DNA of 64,000 bases from Gammaproteobacteria bacterium CG_4_10_14_0_2_um_filter_38_22 (GTDB lineage Bacteria > Pseudomonadota > Gammaproteobacteria > Coxiellales > Coxiellaceae), in the NCBI GenBank assembly GCA_002793195.1, contig PFPT01000032.1, forward strand, positions 1 through 64,000, written 5' to 3'. Shown here one piece after another: positions 36,897-45,966 of this stretch. The notes below the pieces were generated by a model. It had not been told where the DNA came from. It did no database searches and was given only the letters and a program-made list of their open reading frames with translations. The first letter of the stretch is position 1, and the number at the start of each line of letters is the position of its first letter. The translations under genes and the position numbers were made by a program.

Positions 36897-37444
36897 ACCA
36901 GCACACATCCTTTTTCTATTAATTCATACCATGCTTTTTCTGAATCACCCGATTGCACATTAACAGCACGACATCCTTTTTCAATCACATAAACACGAAA
37001 TCCATCGGCAAGCGCATCTAAACAAGAATATTTAACGCAATAGTCCGTGGCTAATCCCATCACATATACTGTAGTAATATTTTTATCACGAAGCTGTTGT
37101 GTTAATCCAGTTGCTTTTAAATGTTGGTTATCATAAAACGCACTATAACTATCAATAGTTGGATCTGTACCTTTTTGAACAATGTAATGAATAGAGGATA
37201 AATTAAGATCAGTGTGAAATGCAGCTCCTTTTGTATGCTGAATACAATGTGCAGGCCACAACGTTTCAAAGCTCATGTGATTATCAGGATGCCAATCTTG
37301 CGTTGCAATAACGGTCTGAAATAATTTCATTTGCGCATTACCAACTGATATAACCTCATCAGCATGCGGCACTGCCAAACTGCCACCCAAGCAAAAATCA
37401 TTTTGCAAATCGATGAGCAATAAGGCAGTGTCTTTTAACATCAT
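36893..37444 (-). CDS. pncA: Nicotinamidase PncA
   Basis: 183 residues with Asp in LLIDLQNDFC, metal-binding DWHPDNH, and nucleophile Cys in GLATDYCVKYS. Hydrolyses nicotinamide to nicotinate for NAD salvage. Its ATG overlaps the pncB stop, so pncB-pncA-alr read as one coupled operon. Confidence 0.95.
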   Translation of the reverse strand: MMLKDTALLLIDLQNDFCLGGSLAVPHADEVISVGNAQMKLFQTVIATQDWHPDNHMSFETLWPAHCIQHTKGAAFHTDLNLSSIHYIVQKGTDPTIDSYSAFYDNQHLKATGLTQQLRDKNITTVYVMGLATDYCVKYSCLDALADGFRVYVIEKGCRAVNVQSGDSEKAWYELIEKGCVLV

Positions 37445-38805
37445 AAATTAGATTCCATGATGCATTGTTTTAATCGCGTTAATTTCAAATCTGTTATCAC
37501 TGAATAACACCCCCCTTTTGAAGCATGAAATTGGGCTAATTGCTCCAAAGCATATTTTCTGCTTTCAGACAAAATGGGTTGTTGCGACACTGTTTTTCCA
37601 TCTTTAAAAATCGGTATTAATAAATCAGCTGATTTTTCATTAGGAGAAAAATGGGATTCATCCACACCAAAATCAACATGATAAATAATATCACGCAACC
37701 ATTTACTTTCTTGAAAAAATCGCCTGACTTGTAAAATACCAGGATCACTCGTTTTAATGCTATTTTCAGAACGCTTTAGTTTATAGGCCCATTGATTTTC
37801 TTTTTGAATGGCACTGAGTTTGTAAACCATATCTAATGCAGGCTGCTCATATGCAGTTGACAATTGCGTACCAATCCCCCAACCATTAATTGGCGCATGC
37901 ATGCTTTTTAATTCCAGCAAGCGTTTTTCAGATAAATCTCCGCTCACATAAATTTGAGTATCATGCAATCCTGCTTGATTTAATTTTTCGCGTGCAATAC
38001 GACTTAATACAGCCAATTCACCTGAATCTAAGCGCACCCCTTTTAACTGTCGATTCTGTTTTTTTAATTCATGCGCAACTGTAATCGCGTTTTCAATGCC
38101 ACGAACCGTATCATACGTATCTGCCAATAAAACCAAATCATCGCGTGTTGCATTCGCATAAGCACGAAATGCCGTCAATTCATTTTCAAATGCCATCACC
38201 CAACTGTGTGACATCGTGCCGACAACGGGAATACCGAATTGTTTTCCTGCCAACACATTGGAGGTTGCATCAAACCCTCCTAAAAATGCAGCACGACTGG
38301 CTGTTAAACCACCATTGGGACCTTGCGCACGACGCAAACCAAACTCAAATAAATGATCATCACCTGCAATAAGACGCATGCGGGATGCCAATGAAGCCAC
38401 CGTTGAAGAAAAATTAATGGCATTAATAATAGGAGTTTCTAAAATTTGCGCCAACAATAACGGCGCCTTAATACGCAATAAAGGCTCATTGGCAAAAACA
38501 ACCGAGCCTTCTGGTACTGCATCAATATCACCAGTAAAACGAAGGGTTTTTAAATAAGCCAAAAAGTCTGCAGAAAAAGTATGATTATTTAAGGATGCCA
38601 AATAATCTAAATCAGCATCGGTAAATTTAAAATCTCGAACAAAATCAATGACGGTTTGCAACCCTGAAGCAATCACATAATCACTGTTTAATGGATTGCG
38701 ACGAAAAAAAAGGTAAAAAACCGCTTCTTGATTATGCATGCCCAGTTTCCAATAACCTTGCGCCATGCTGTATTGATAATAATCTGTGAGCAGTACTGAT
38801 GACAT
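37441..38805 (-). CDS. pncB: Nicotinate phosphoribosyltransferase PncB
   Basis: 454 residues from ATG 38805 (MSSVLLTDYYQYSMAQGYWK), which matches the usual family N-terminus and follows AGAGAG; an upstream extension to 38862 lacks similarity. GVRLDSGEL and YVSGDLSE are phosphoribosyltransferase-fold motifs. Converts nicotinate plus PRPP to nicotinate mononucleotide, the NadD substrate. First in the salvage operon after the MFS gene. Confidence 0.95.
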   Translation of the reverse strand: MSSVLLTDYYQYSMAQGYWKLGMHNQEAVFYLFFRRNPLNSDYVIASGLQTVIDFVRDFKFTDADLDYLASLNNHTFSADFLAYLKTLRFTGDIDAVPEGSVVFANEPLLRIKAPLLLAQILETPIINAINFSSTVASLASRMRLIAGDDHLFEFGLRRAQGPNGGLTASRAAFLGGFDATSNVLAGKQFGIPVVGTMSHSWVMAFENELTAFRAYANATRDDLVLLADTYDTVRGIENAITVAHELKKQNRQLKGVRLDSGELAVLSRIAREKLNQAGLHDTQIYVSGDLSEKRLLELKSMHAPINGWGIGTQLSTAYEQPALDMVYKLSAIQKENQWAYKLKRSENSIKTSDPGILQVRRFFQESKWLRDIIYHVDFGVDESHFSPNEKSADLLIPIFKDGKTVSQQPILSESRKYALEQLAQFHASKGGCYSVITDLKLTRLKQCIMESNL

Positions 38806-38868
38806 AAAAACAGCTCTCTTGTTATTGGGTACCGCCATAATCACCAATGACCATGATAGCAAATTTTA

Positions 38869-40119
38869 TTATTGGATGATCTTTTTAGACAAGCACAGAA
38901 AAAATAAGGCAATGCCTAAATATAAGGGCAATAACATTAATGCCATGTGATAATCATATGTACTGAAATAATGAATACCATGACGCATTTTTCCATACCC
39001 AAACACATCTAAAAATTTACCAATCAATGGTTCAGTAAACGTGCCAATCAATGCATCACCGGTGTTAATAAAGGCAACAACCGTTGCCGTGATCGCCAAT
39101 GGATTGATTTCTTTTCCTGCTGCAAAAACCAGCATAAAAGCACCAGTACCTACACCAAAGAAAAATAAAGCAACGCCTTCAATCCAATCAGAAATCACTG
39201 GAAAATAGAGTGCCACTAATAAAGCAAACATAGACAACAACATACCAAAAAGCATGACACCAAAACGCTTGCCAATGCGATCCGATAAATAACCAAAACA
39301 AGGCCCCCCGACTGCCAATCCAAAAAAAGATAACGAGGTCAATGTTGCCGCTGTGGGTTTGGTTGCATGAAAGGCCACTTGTAAAAATGAATCCCCCCAC
39401 AATCCAGCAAAAACAGCCAAGGGCGAAAATGCCAATCCACTGTACAACATCAAATACCAATTGGATTTGAGCTTCAAAACAGCTAACGCATCACTAAAAT
39501 TGAAATAACCCATTCGCGATTGCACTGAAGCTGAAGTGACAGAGCGATCACTGCGTACAATCAAGTAAAAAAGAACAGCCAATGCAATGCCAAATACGCC
39601 ACAATAAAATAAGCTGCTTTGCCAACCAAAATGAACCACCAATAAAGCAAAGGGCAGTTGTCCAGACATCGAACCAATCATTGCTGCTGTTGCCAATAAT
39701 CCGCTAACAAAAGCAAACCGCTTAGGGTCAAACCAAATGGAGGCGACTTTAATATAACTGACAGTAGCAAAGGCAGCGCCCGCGCCAATCAAAGTGCGTG
39801 CGATGATTGCTTGAAATAAAGTGGTTGCTTGTGAAAACCACATATCACCCAACCCACAAAGCAAAATAGCCAATGCCGTTAATACACGCACACCCAATTT
39901 ATCCAATAAGGGGCCTGCAAAAAGCTGAATCACCAGATAGGCATAAAAAAAAGTAGCGGCTAAATTGCCAAGACCCGCACCATCTAAATGAAATTGGCGC
40001 ATTAAATCATGAGAAATAATACTGGGTGAAACCTGCAAGACATATTTATAGAACAGAAATAAGGCTGAAAAAGAGATTACAACCCAGGGATAACTTTTTG
40101 ATTGGAATAAAGCACGCAT
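38869..40119 (-). CDS. MFS transporter
   Basis: 416 residues with 12 predicted membrane segments and MFS loop motifs (GPLLDKLGVRVL between segments 2 and 3; GYLSDRIGKRFG between 8 and 9). Inner-membrane secondary transporter. It lies 63 bases upstream of pncB on the same strand, which makes uptake of nicotinate, nicotinamide or a related compound a fair guess; the family alone does not show it. Confidence 0.88.
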   Translation of the reverse strand: MRALFQSKSYPWVVISFSALFLFYKYVLQVSPSIISHDLMRQFHLDGAGLGNLAATFFYAYLVIQLFAGPLLDKLGVRVLTALAILLCGLGDMWFSQATTLFQAIIARTLIGAGAAFATVSYIKVASIWFDPKRFAFVSGLLATAAMIGSMSGQLPFALLVVHFGWQSSLFYCGVFGIALAVLFYLIVRSDRSVTSASVQSRMGYFNFSDALAVLKLKSNWYLMLYSGLAFSPLAVFAGLWGDSFLQVAFHATKPTAATLTSLSFFGLAVGGPCFGYLSDRIGKRFGVMLFGMLLSMFALLVALYFPVISDWIEGVALFFFGVGTGAFMLVFAAGKEINPLAITATVVAFINTGDALIGTFTEPLIGKFLDVFGYGKMRHGIHYFSTYDYHMALMLLPLYLGIALFFLCLSKKIIQ

Positions 40120-40180
40120 CCGTTTTCCAAGAAAATAAATGCGCGGATCCTAACATGCGAAACCACCAAAATCAATCTGG

Positions 40181-40543
40181 TCACTGTTTCGCATACTTCA
40201 CACAACGCCAATCACAATACTCACTTTTTGGTGTACGCGAACAAGGATCTGCATCATCAGGATTGTAGCAACGGTAACCCATCGTGCGTAAATATTCGAC
40301 AGTGCGAATATTGCAGGTACCGCGATCAATTTGACGTAAATAAAGATGGAACCCTTTTTGAGCCGGTTTTAAGCAGCGATAACAGCCTGTGCGCAAACCC
40401 GTCTGATGAATGCAGTGTTCTTTTTGATAACACACTCGCTTCCATTTCAAACATTGCCCTACATTTTTTTCACCTGCAAACATCGCTGTGTTATACAATA
40501 AAAAAAATCCAACAGAAAAAATAAATACCACTACTGTTTTCAT
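40181..40543 (-). CDS. Small secreted cysteine-rich protein
   Basis: 120 residues. A signal peptide at 1-23 (MKTVVVFIFSVGFFLLYNTA, cut near MFAG) precedes a basic mature part with ten cysteines and many Tyr/Arg, with spacing suggesting several disulfides. No family recognised. Probably folds in the periplasm or outside the cell with the DsbA/DsbB pair. A 9-bp inverted repeat (ATGCGAAAC at 40155, GTTTCGCAT at 40186) spans its stop codon. Confidence 0.72.
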   Translation of the reverse strand: MKTVVVFIFSVGFFLLYNTAMFAGEKNVGQCLKWKRVCYQKEHCIHQTGLRTGCYRCLKPAQKGFHLYLRQIDRGTCNIRTVEYLRTMGYRCYNPDDADPCSRTPKSEYCDWRCVKYAKQ

Positions 40544-40617
40544 CCAAGCCTCCTGCTGAATTTTTTAAATGAAGTGATACAATAACATTTCTCAAAAGTT
40601 GAAACCAAGGAATTTAT

Positions 40618-41742
40618 ATGGAAAAAGGAATAAAGCAACCCGCTGGTTTAGCTGGCATTATTGCAGGACAATCCGCTATTTCAATGGTTGGGCATAATGA
40701 AAATGGACTACACTATCGCGGCTACTCCATTCACGATCTCGCTCAAAAATCGAGTTTTGAAGCCGTTGCCTATTTATTAATTTATGGTGAACTACCAACA
40801 CCATCACAATTAACCGATTATCAAAATACGTTAATTTCACTGCGTGATTTTCCAACCGCATTAAAAATAGTATTAGAACAAATCCCTGTTTCAACGCATC
40901 CAATGGACGTGCTGCGTACGGCCTGTTCTTTTTTAGGGAATATTGAACCTGAAACTCAATCGCACAATCAAATTAGGATTGCCAATCGCTTGATTGCTTG
41001 TTTTCCTGGCATTTTAATGTATTGGTTTCACTTTCATCATCATCAAAAAAAAATTACTGTCTCGCTGGACGATAAAACAGTCGGCGAGTATTTTTTGCAT
41101 TTATTACACCAAAAAAAACCAGACCCGTTGCAAGCCAGCACAATTAATTTATCGTTAATTTTATATGCTGAGCATGAATTTAATGCATCCACTTTTGCAG
41201 CGCGTGTGACTGCTGCCACACTATCAGATTTTTATTCTTGTATTTGCAGTGCAATCGGCACATTACGCGGATCACTACATGGGGGTGCTAATGAAGCAGC
41301 TTTAAAATTAATTTTACAATTTTCATCTGTTGATGATGCGAAAAAAGGCTTGTTAGATTTACTCAAACAAAAAAAATTAATCATGGGATTTGGACATCGC
41401 GTTTACAAAAATGGCGACCCCCGCTCTGATATCATTAAAACCGCTTCTAAAAAACTAGCTGATGCCACTCAAGATAAAGTGGTTTACGCCGTATCTGAAA
41501 CCATTGAAAGACTCATGCAGGCACAAAAAAAAATGTTTCCAAATTTAGATTTTTATAGTGCTTCAGCTTATCATTTCTGCGATATTCCAGTGGCATTGTT
41601 TACACCTATTTTTGTGTTTGCACGCACGGCTGGCTGGTCTGCGCATATCATGGAACAACGCAAAAATAACAAATTGATTCGTCCTTTATCAGAATATATT
41701 GGACCACAACCAAGAGAATATCCCCATGTTGCATCACAATAA
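40618..41742 (+). CDS. prpC: 2-methylcitrate synthase (citrate-synthase family)
   Basis: 374 residues with citrate-synthase landmarks: GSLHGGANE, the catalytic His in GFGHRVYKNGDPR, and the late DFYSAS Asp. Length (about 375) and the adjoining prpD favour 2-methylcitrate synthase over TCA citrate synthase (about 430). Condenses propionyl-CoA with oxaloacetate. AAGGAATTTAT precedes the ATG. Its end overlaps prpD by 17 bases. Confidence 0.92.
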   Translation: MEKGIKQPAGLAGIIAGQSAISMVGHNENGLHYRGYSIHDLAQKSSFEAVAYLLIYGELPTPSQLTDYQNTLISLRDFPTALKIVLEQIPVSTHPMDVLRTACSFLGNIEPETQSHNQIRIANRLIACFPGILMYWFHFHHHQKKITVSLDDKTVGEYFLHLLHQKKPDPLQASTINLSLILYAEHEFNASTFAARVTAATLSDFYSCICSAIGTLRGSLHGGANEAALKLILQFSSVDDAKKGLLDLLKQKKLIMGFGHRVYKNGDPRSDIIKTASKKLADATQDKVVYAVSETIERLMQAQKKMFPNLDFYSASAYHFCDIPVALFTPIFVFARTAGWSAHIMEQRKNNKLIRPLSEYIGPQPREYPHVASQ

Positions 41743-43168
41743 AAACAATGCGCGTAATGCGTTTGATAACGTTATTCAAGATATCACAAACTATGTATTC
41801 GATTTTCATGACTACAGCACGCTGGCAATTAACACAGCTCATTATGATTTATTAGACAGCTTGGCTTGCGGATTAATGGCATTGCAATTCCAGGCTTGCA
41901 CAAAATTATTAGGACCTGTTGTGCCCAATGCTTTTTTAAAAAATGGCGCGCGTGTTTTTGGCACACCATTCGAATTAGATCCCGTACAAGCCGCTTTTAA
42001 TATTGGCACCCTCATTCGCTGGTTAGATTTTAATGATACTTTTCTGGCTGCAGAATGGGGTCACCCTTCTGATAACTTAGGCGGTATTTTAGCAATTACT
42101 GATTATTTACATCGCACTCACCAAAAAAAATTCACCATAAAAGATATTTTATGCGCGATGATTAAAGCACATGAAATTCAAGGTGTATTAGCCCTTGATA
42201 ATAGTTTTAATCAAGTTGGATTAGATCATGTGCTTTTAGTAAAAGTAGCAACCACTGCCGTTGTAACCCACTTACTCGGCGGATCTAAAGACCAAATCAA
42301 TAATGCAATTTCTAATGCTTGGCTCGATGGGCAATCTTTACGAGCTTATCGTCATGCGCCGAATACGGGATCCAGAAAATCATGGGCTGCAGGTGATGCA
42401 ACCTCGCGCGGTGTACGATTGGCTTTAATCGCGATGCAAAATGAAATGGGATATCCCAATGCCTTAACTACCAAAACATGGGGTTTTTATGATGTCTCAT
42501 TCAAAGGTCAATCATTTTCACTAACACGTCCTTATGCAAACTATGTCATGGAAAATATTTTATTTAAAATTTCATATCCTGCAGAATTTCATGCTCAAAC
42601 TGCTGTTGAATGTGCACTACAACTTCATCCTCTCGTTAAAAATAAATTGGAACAAATTGAAAAAATTGATGTGCAAACACAAGCTCCTGCAATGCGCATC
42701 ATCAGTAAAAAAGGAGTGTTGCACAACCCCGCTGATCGCGATCATTGCTTAGAATATATGATTGCAGTGCCTTTAATTTATGGAGCGCTTACAGCAGCGC
42801 ATTATGAAGATACGATCGCAAAAAACCCAATGATTGATCACTTACGTAATCGAATGCAGGTTGTTGAAAACAAACAATTCAGCTTGGATTATTTGGATCC
42901 TGAAAAACGCGCCATTGGCAATGCCATTCAAATTACCTTTAAAGACGGCACAAAAACCGATTTAATCAGCATCGATTATCCCATTGGCCACAAACGGCGT
43001 CGCGCAACTGGCATTCCACTTTTAATTGATAAATTTAAAAAAACGATTGTGGCGCATTATACTGAAAAACAAGCAGCCAAAATCATTGATTTGTTTTTAG
43101 ATCCAGAAAAGTTGATGCACATGACAATAGATAAGTGGATGAAACTGTTGTGTCATCAACACAGCTGA
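41726..43168 (+). CDS. prpD: 2-methylcitrate dehydratase PrpD
   Basis: 480 residues of the MmgE/PrpD family: RWLDFNDTFLAAEWGHPSDN is the active-site region, with RAYRHAPNTGSRKSWAAGDA further on. Dehydrates 2-methylcitrate in propionate catabolism. ATG 41726 lies within the end of prpC. The methylisocitrate lyase gene prpB, often first in such operons, is not in this window. Confidence 0.94.
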   Translation: MLHHNKNNARNAFDNVIQDITNYVFDFHDYSTLAINTAHYDLLDSLACGLMALQFQACTKLLGPVVPNAFLKNGARVFGTPFELDPVQAAFNIGTLIRWLDFNDTFLAAEWGHPSDNLGGILAITDYLHRTHQKKFTIKDILCAMIKAHEIQGVLALDNSFNQVGLDHVLLVKVATTAVVTHLLGGSKDQINNAISNAWLDGQSLRAYRHAPNTGSRKSWAAGDATSRGVRLALIAMQNEMGYPNALTTKTWGFYDVSFKGQSFSLTRPYANYVMENILFKISYPAEFHAQTAVECALQLHPLVKNKLEQIEKIDVQTQAPAMRIISKKGVLHNPADRDHCLEYMIAVPLIYGALTAAHYEDTIAKNPMIDHLRNRMQVVENKQFSLDYLDPEKRAIGNAIQITFKDGTKTDLISIDYPIGHKRRRATGIPLLIDKFKKTIVAHYTEKQAAKIIDLFLDPEKLMHMTIDKWMKLLCHQHS

Positions 43169-43268
43169 TTTTATATAGACAAGAGAAAATAGAGCTGTTT
43201 TCATGCTTGCCAACCTACTTATTCTCCGCTATCCTTTGCAGCAAAAATGGTCACTGATAGGAAATACT

Positions 43269-43505
43269 ATGAAAGCCAATATCCATCCCAAATATGAAGA
43301 AGTTACGGTAACGTGCAGTTGCGGACATACGTTCAAAACGCACTCAACTTTAGACAAAAAAGATCTGCACTTAGAAATTTGCTCTGAGTGTCACCCCTTT
43401 TTCACTGGTCAGCAAAAAATAGTAACCACTGGCCGCGTTGAAAAATTCAAACAAAAATACGCACGCAAAGGTGCTGCTGCTAACACAGAAAAAACCGAAA
43501 AATAA
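43269..43505 (+). CDS. rpmE: 50S ribosomal protein L31
   Basis: 78 residues from ATG 43269, preceded by [30 protein letters not shown] and [16 protein letters not shown] carry the Cys residues of the zinc-binding L31 form. The start at 43203 would add residues foreign to the family. Confidence 0.95.
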   Translation: MKANIHPKYEEVTVTCSCGHTFKTHSTLDKKDLHLEICSECHPFFTGQQKIVTTGRVEKFKQKYARKGAAANTEKTEK

Positions 43506-43525
43506 ACATCGTTTTATACTGTATT

Positions 43526-43547
43526 GAGGCGCGGTTTATTGCGCCTC
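43526..43547. terminator. GC-rich hairpin between convergent rpmE and dusA
   Basis: GAGGCGC at 43526-43532 pairs with GCGCCTC at 43541-43547 around an 8-base loop. It lies between convergent genes 30 bases apart and includes the dusA stop. A weak T-tract only, so efficiency is uncertain. Confidence 0.5.
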
Positions 43548-44474
43548 GCATTGTGCTTCAATTGCACGAATCAACTGACGATCATCATCATACGCTTCAC
43601 TCAGTTTTCTGCGCCATGCGCGCGCGCCAGGCTCACCTTGATACAAACCAATCAAATGCCGCGTCATTTGTCGCATTGAAACACCCTGCGCATACTGCTT
43701 TAAAATATAAGGCAAATAGGCACGCACGATATCTATACGCGGCACTGTTTTCGTATCAGCCAAAAAATAAGGGTTTGAACAAACTACGCGACCAAGCATG
43801 ACACCATCCACCTTTTTCAAATGCGCAGCTATTGCATCACGTGTTTGAATACCCCCATTCATAATGATTTCCAACTGAGGGAAAACTTTTTTCAATTGAT
43901 AAACGCGATCGTAATTTAACGGTGGAATTTCACGGTTTTCTTTGGGGCTCAATCCATTTAACCAAGCTTTGCGCGCATGCATAATAAAAACAGTACAACC
44001 TGATTCAATTGTTTTTCCGATAAAATCATGCAGAAACGCTTCGCTATCAAATTCATCTACACCCAAACGGGTTTTGATCGTCACAGGAATTGAAACAGAT
44101 TCACGCATTGCTCGCAAACAATCTGAAACCAAACCCGCTTCTTTCATTAATGCAGCGCCGAAACACCCATTTTGTACACGTTCACTGGGACAGCCAACAT
44201 TGAGATTTATTTCATCATAACCCCACTGCTCACCAATTTGTGCTGCTTGTGCTAATAACGCAGGATCTGAACCACCCAACTGCAATGCGATAGGATGTTC
44301 TTCTTTTGAAAAATCGAGCAGATAAGCTTGATCACCATGAATAATCGCTTGCGCGGTTACCATTTCAGTGTACAAAAAAGCCTCTTTTGATATTAATCGC
44401 AGCAAATAGCGGAAATGACGATCCGTGTAGGCCATCATGGGTGCGATACAAATGGTTCGGTTATGTGTTCTCAT
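43536..44474 (-). CDS. dusA: tRNA-dihydrouridine synthase A
   Basis: 312 residues, FMN-dependent TIM barrel. NVGCPSERVQNGCFGAALM has the catalytic Cys; IMNGGIQTRDAI and DGVMLGRVVCSNPYFL are DusA-type phosphate-binding motifs. Reduces U20/U20a in tRNA D-loops. Close to the E. coli length (about 330). Confidence 0.95.
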   Translation of the reverse strand: MRTHNRTICIAPMMAYTDRHFRYLLRLISKEAFLYTEMVTAQAIIHGDQAYLLDFSKEEHPIALQLGGSDPALLAQAAQIGEQWGYDEINLNVGCPSERVQNGCFGAALMKEAGLVSDCLRAMRESVSIPVTIKTRLGVDEFDSEAFLHDFIGKTIESGCTVFIMHARKAWLNGLSPKENREIPPLNYDRVYQLKKVFPQLEIIMNGGIQTRDAIAAHLKKVDGVMLGRVVCSNPYFLADTKTVPRIDIVRAYLPYILKQYAQGVSMRQMTRHLIGLYQGEPGARAWRRKLSEAYDDDRQLIRAIEAQCEAQ

Positions 44475-44568
44475 GCGCCCATAGTATCGAGATCAAATAA
44501 AAATTCAATCCCAAAGATAGATACTCAATGATCCTCAAGATGCGATACAAGATAACCCATTAAAGTTC

Positions 44569-45645
44569 CTATCTTCGAGCCAAAGGTATTTGCGTATTAT
44601 CCCAATCATCATTGCCAGCAGCATAAGGGTTGTGCCTGAATAAACGGGGCCCTGTGATTGCTGCTGCATAAGGATTGTGTCGATGAGCTGCAACGACTCG
44701 CTCAAATTGTGCTGCTTCTCCTTCAGACTGCTCAGGTAGTTCTTCTGTAGATTGCACAAGCAACTGATCTGCTTCTTCAGGCGTAGCAACAAGTGGTTCT
44801 GCTGTCGATACCCTTTCAGCTACTGTCATTTGTGTTTTTAGTGTTTTTAAGTCATCAAATGCAACTTGAATTTGACAGCGTTTTTCTTCAATTTTTGCGC
44901 ACAAAGATGCCAGTTTTTCCAACATACTCGTTAGCGTTTTCTTATTTTTAGCTTTACCAGGCTTCAGAATTTTTAAGTCTGCATCAATATTTTTAGCACG
45001 CGCTAATAAACTGTTACATTTTGCTAAGGCAAGATCAAATTGCCTTCCTACCGTGCATAGCTTTGTTTTTTTAATTTGTTTAGCACTTTTTAACTTTTTA
45101 GTATATTGAATAAATTCATCAGATTGCATCATAGCCTGAACTTGTTTCTCCAGCTTTTTAATTTCGTTATTGAAAGGCGTAAAATCTATTATTGATTTTT
45201 TTGAAGGTGTTGGTTTCTCCTCCTCCATTGCTACTATTTCCTTGATCTCTTCCTGAGAAAGTGGTTTTCTTTTTGGCGGCGCTTTTTCTGGCTCATGAAA
45301 TAATTGGGCAATTTTACTAGCCGAATAAGTTTCAACATGTTCAAAGCAACGCCTACATTTCAAATTTAATTGATTCAGCTCTTCTTCTGAAAGCTCGGAA
45401 TATTCTAAACCAGTATTGCGGTTTTGTATAAAAAGTGGGGAATAATCATTCTGTAATTTTATTATGATAATATGAAGCGGGATACCATTATGCGAAACAT
45501 AAGTTTTCAAAGCAAATGGGGTGGCAACATCAGTATAGAATATTAGATAGTTAGACCCATCTACAGGATATGAAAAAAAAACGGGCCTCGACTGTTTAAA
45601 CAAATCAGAAATCATTGACTCCACAGAGGAGTTGGATGAATACAT
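44569..45645 (-). CDS. Effector-like coiled-coil protein with HNPYAA repeats
   Basis: 358 residues. An N-terminal globular part (about 1-105) ends in a CRRC/CFEHVE segment; a Pro/Lys-rich hinge follows near 115-150, a Lys/Glu-rich coiled coil near 155-285, an acidic stretch, and a C-terminal tail with RHNPYAA twice, 16 residues apart. No signal or membrane segment. No family recognised. It is divergent from the second kinase across a 320-base spacer, so the two may be co-regulated. A secreted effector is plausible but unproven. Confidence 0.68.
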   Translation of the reverse strand: MYSSNSSVESMISDLFKQSRPVFFSYPVDGSNYLIFYTDVATPFALKTYVSHNGIPLHIIIIKLQNDYSPLFIQNRNTGLEYSELSEEELNQLNLKCRRCFEHVETYSASKIAQLFHEPEKAPPKRKPLSQEEIKEIVAMEEEKPTPSKKSIIDFTPFNNEIKKLEKQVQAMMQSDEFIQYTKKLKSAKQIKKTKLCTVGRQFDLALAKCNSLLARAKNIDADLKILKPGKAKNKKTLTSMLEKLASLCAKIEEKRCQIQVAFDDLKTLKTQMTVAERVSTAEPLVATPEEADQLLVQSTEELPEQSEGEAAQFERVVAAHRHNPYAAAITGPRLFRHNPYAAGNDDWDNTQIPLARR

Positions 45646-45966
45646 TTAGGCAAACCTCACTTTTAATAAAAACCAGCATCTAGTATGAATACATCAATTG
45701 TCAATTGCAAAAAAAGCGGAAAGCAATAATTAGATAGTCAAGCACCTAGGTTTAGCCGCATAAATCAAAAAAATCTTAATAGAATGTCTAGGCTAAATCA
45801 GAACTACAACACGCTGTTTTTTCAGCGCATTCAGTAACATTTAATTTAGAGTAATTCCTCAGGGAGATGTCCAAAGAAAATTGGCATCCTAACTACTATA
45901 ATTAGTAACAATATAAAAAATTCACTTAATTTTGAAAATACTCAAAATAGTCTGTGATGGGGTAAT
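45646..45966. other. Shared upstream region of two divergent effector-like genes
   Basis: 320 bases with no gene. It holds a 7-bp inverted pair (TTTAGCC at 45751, GGCTAAA at 45791), a small hairpin CGCTG-TTTTTT-CAGCG near 45812-45828 and an isolated TATAAT near 45897. I could not define a promoter pair or a known regulator site. Confidence 0.5.
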
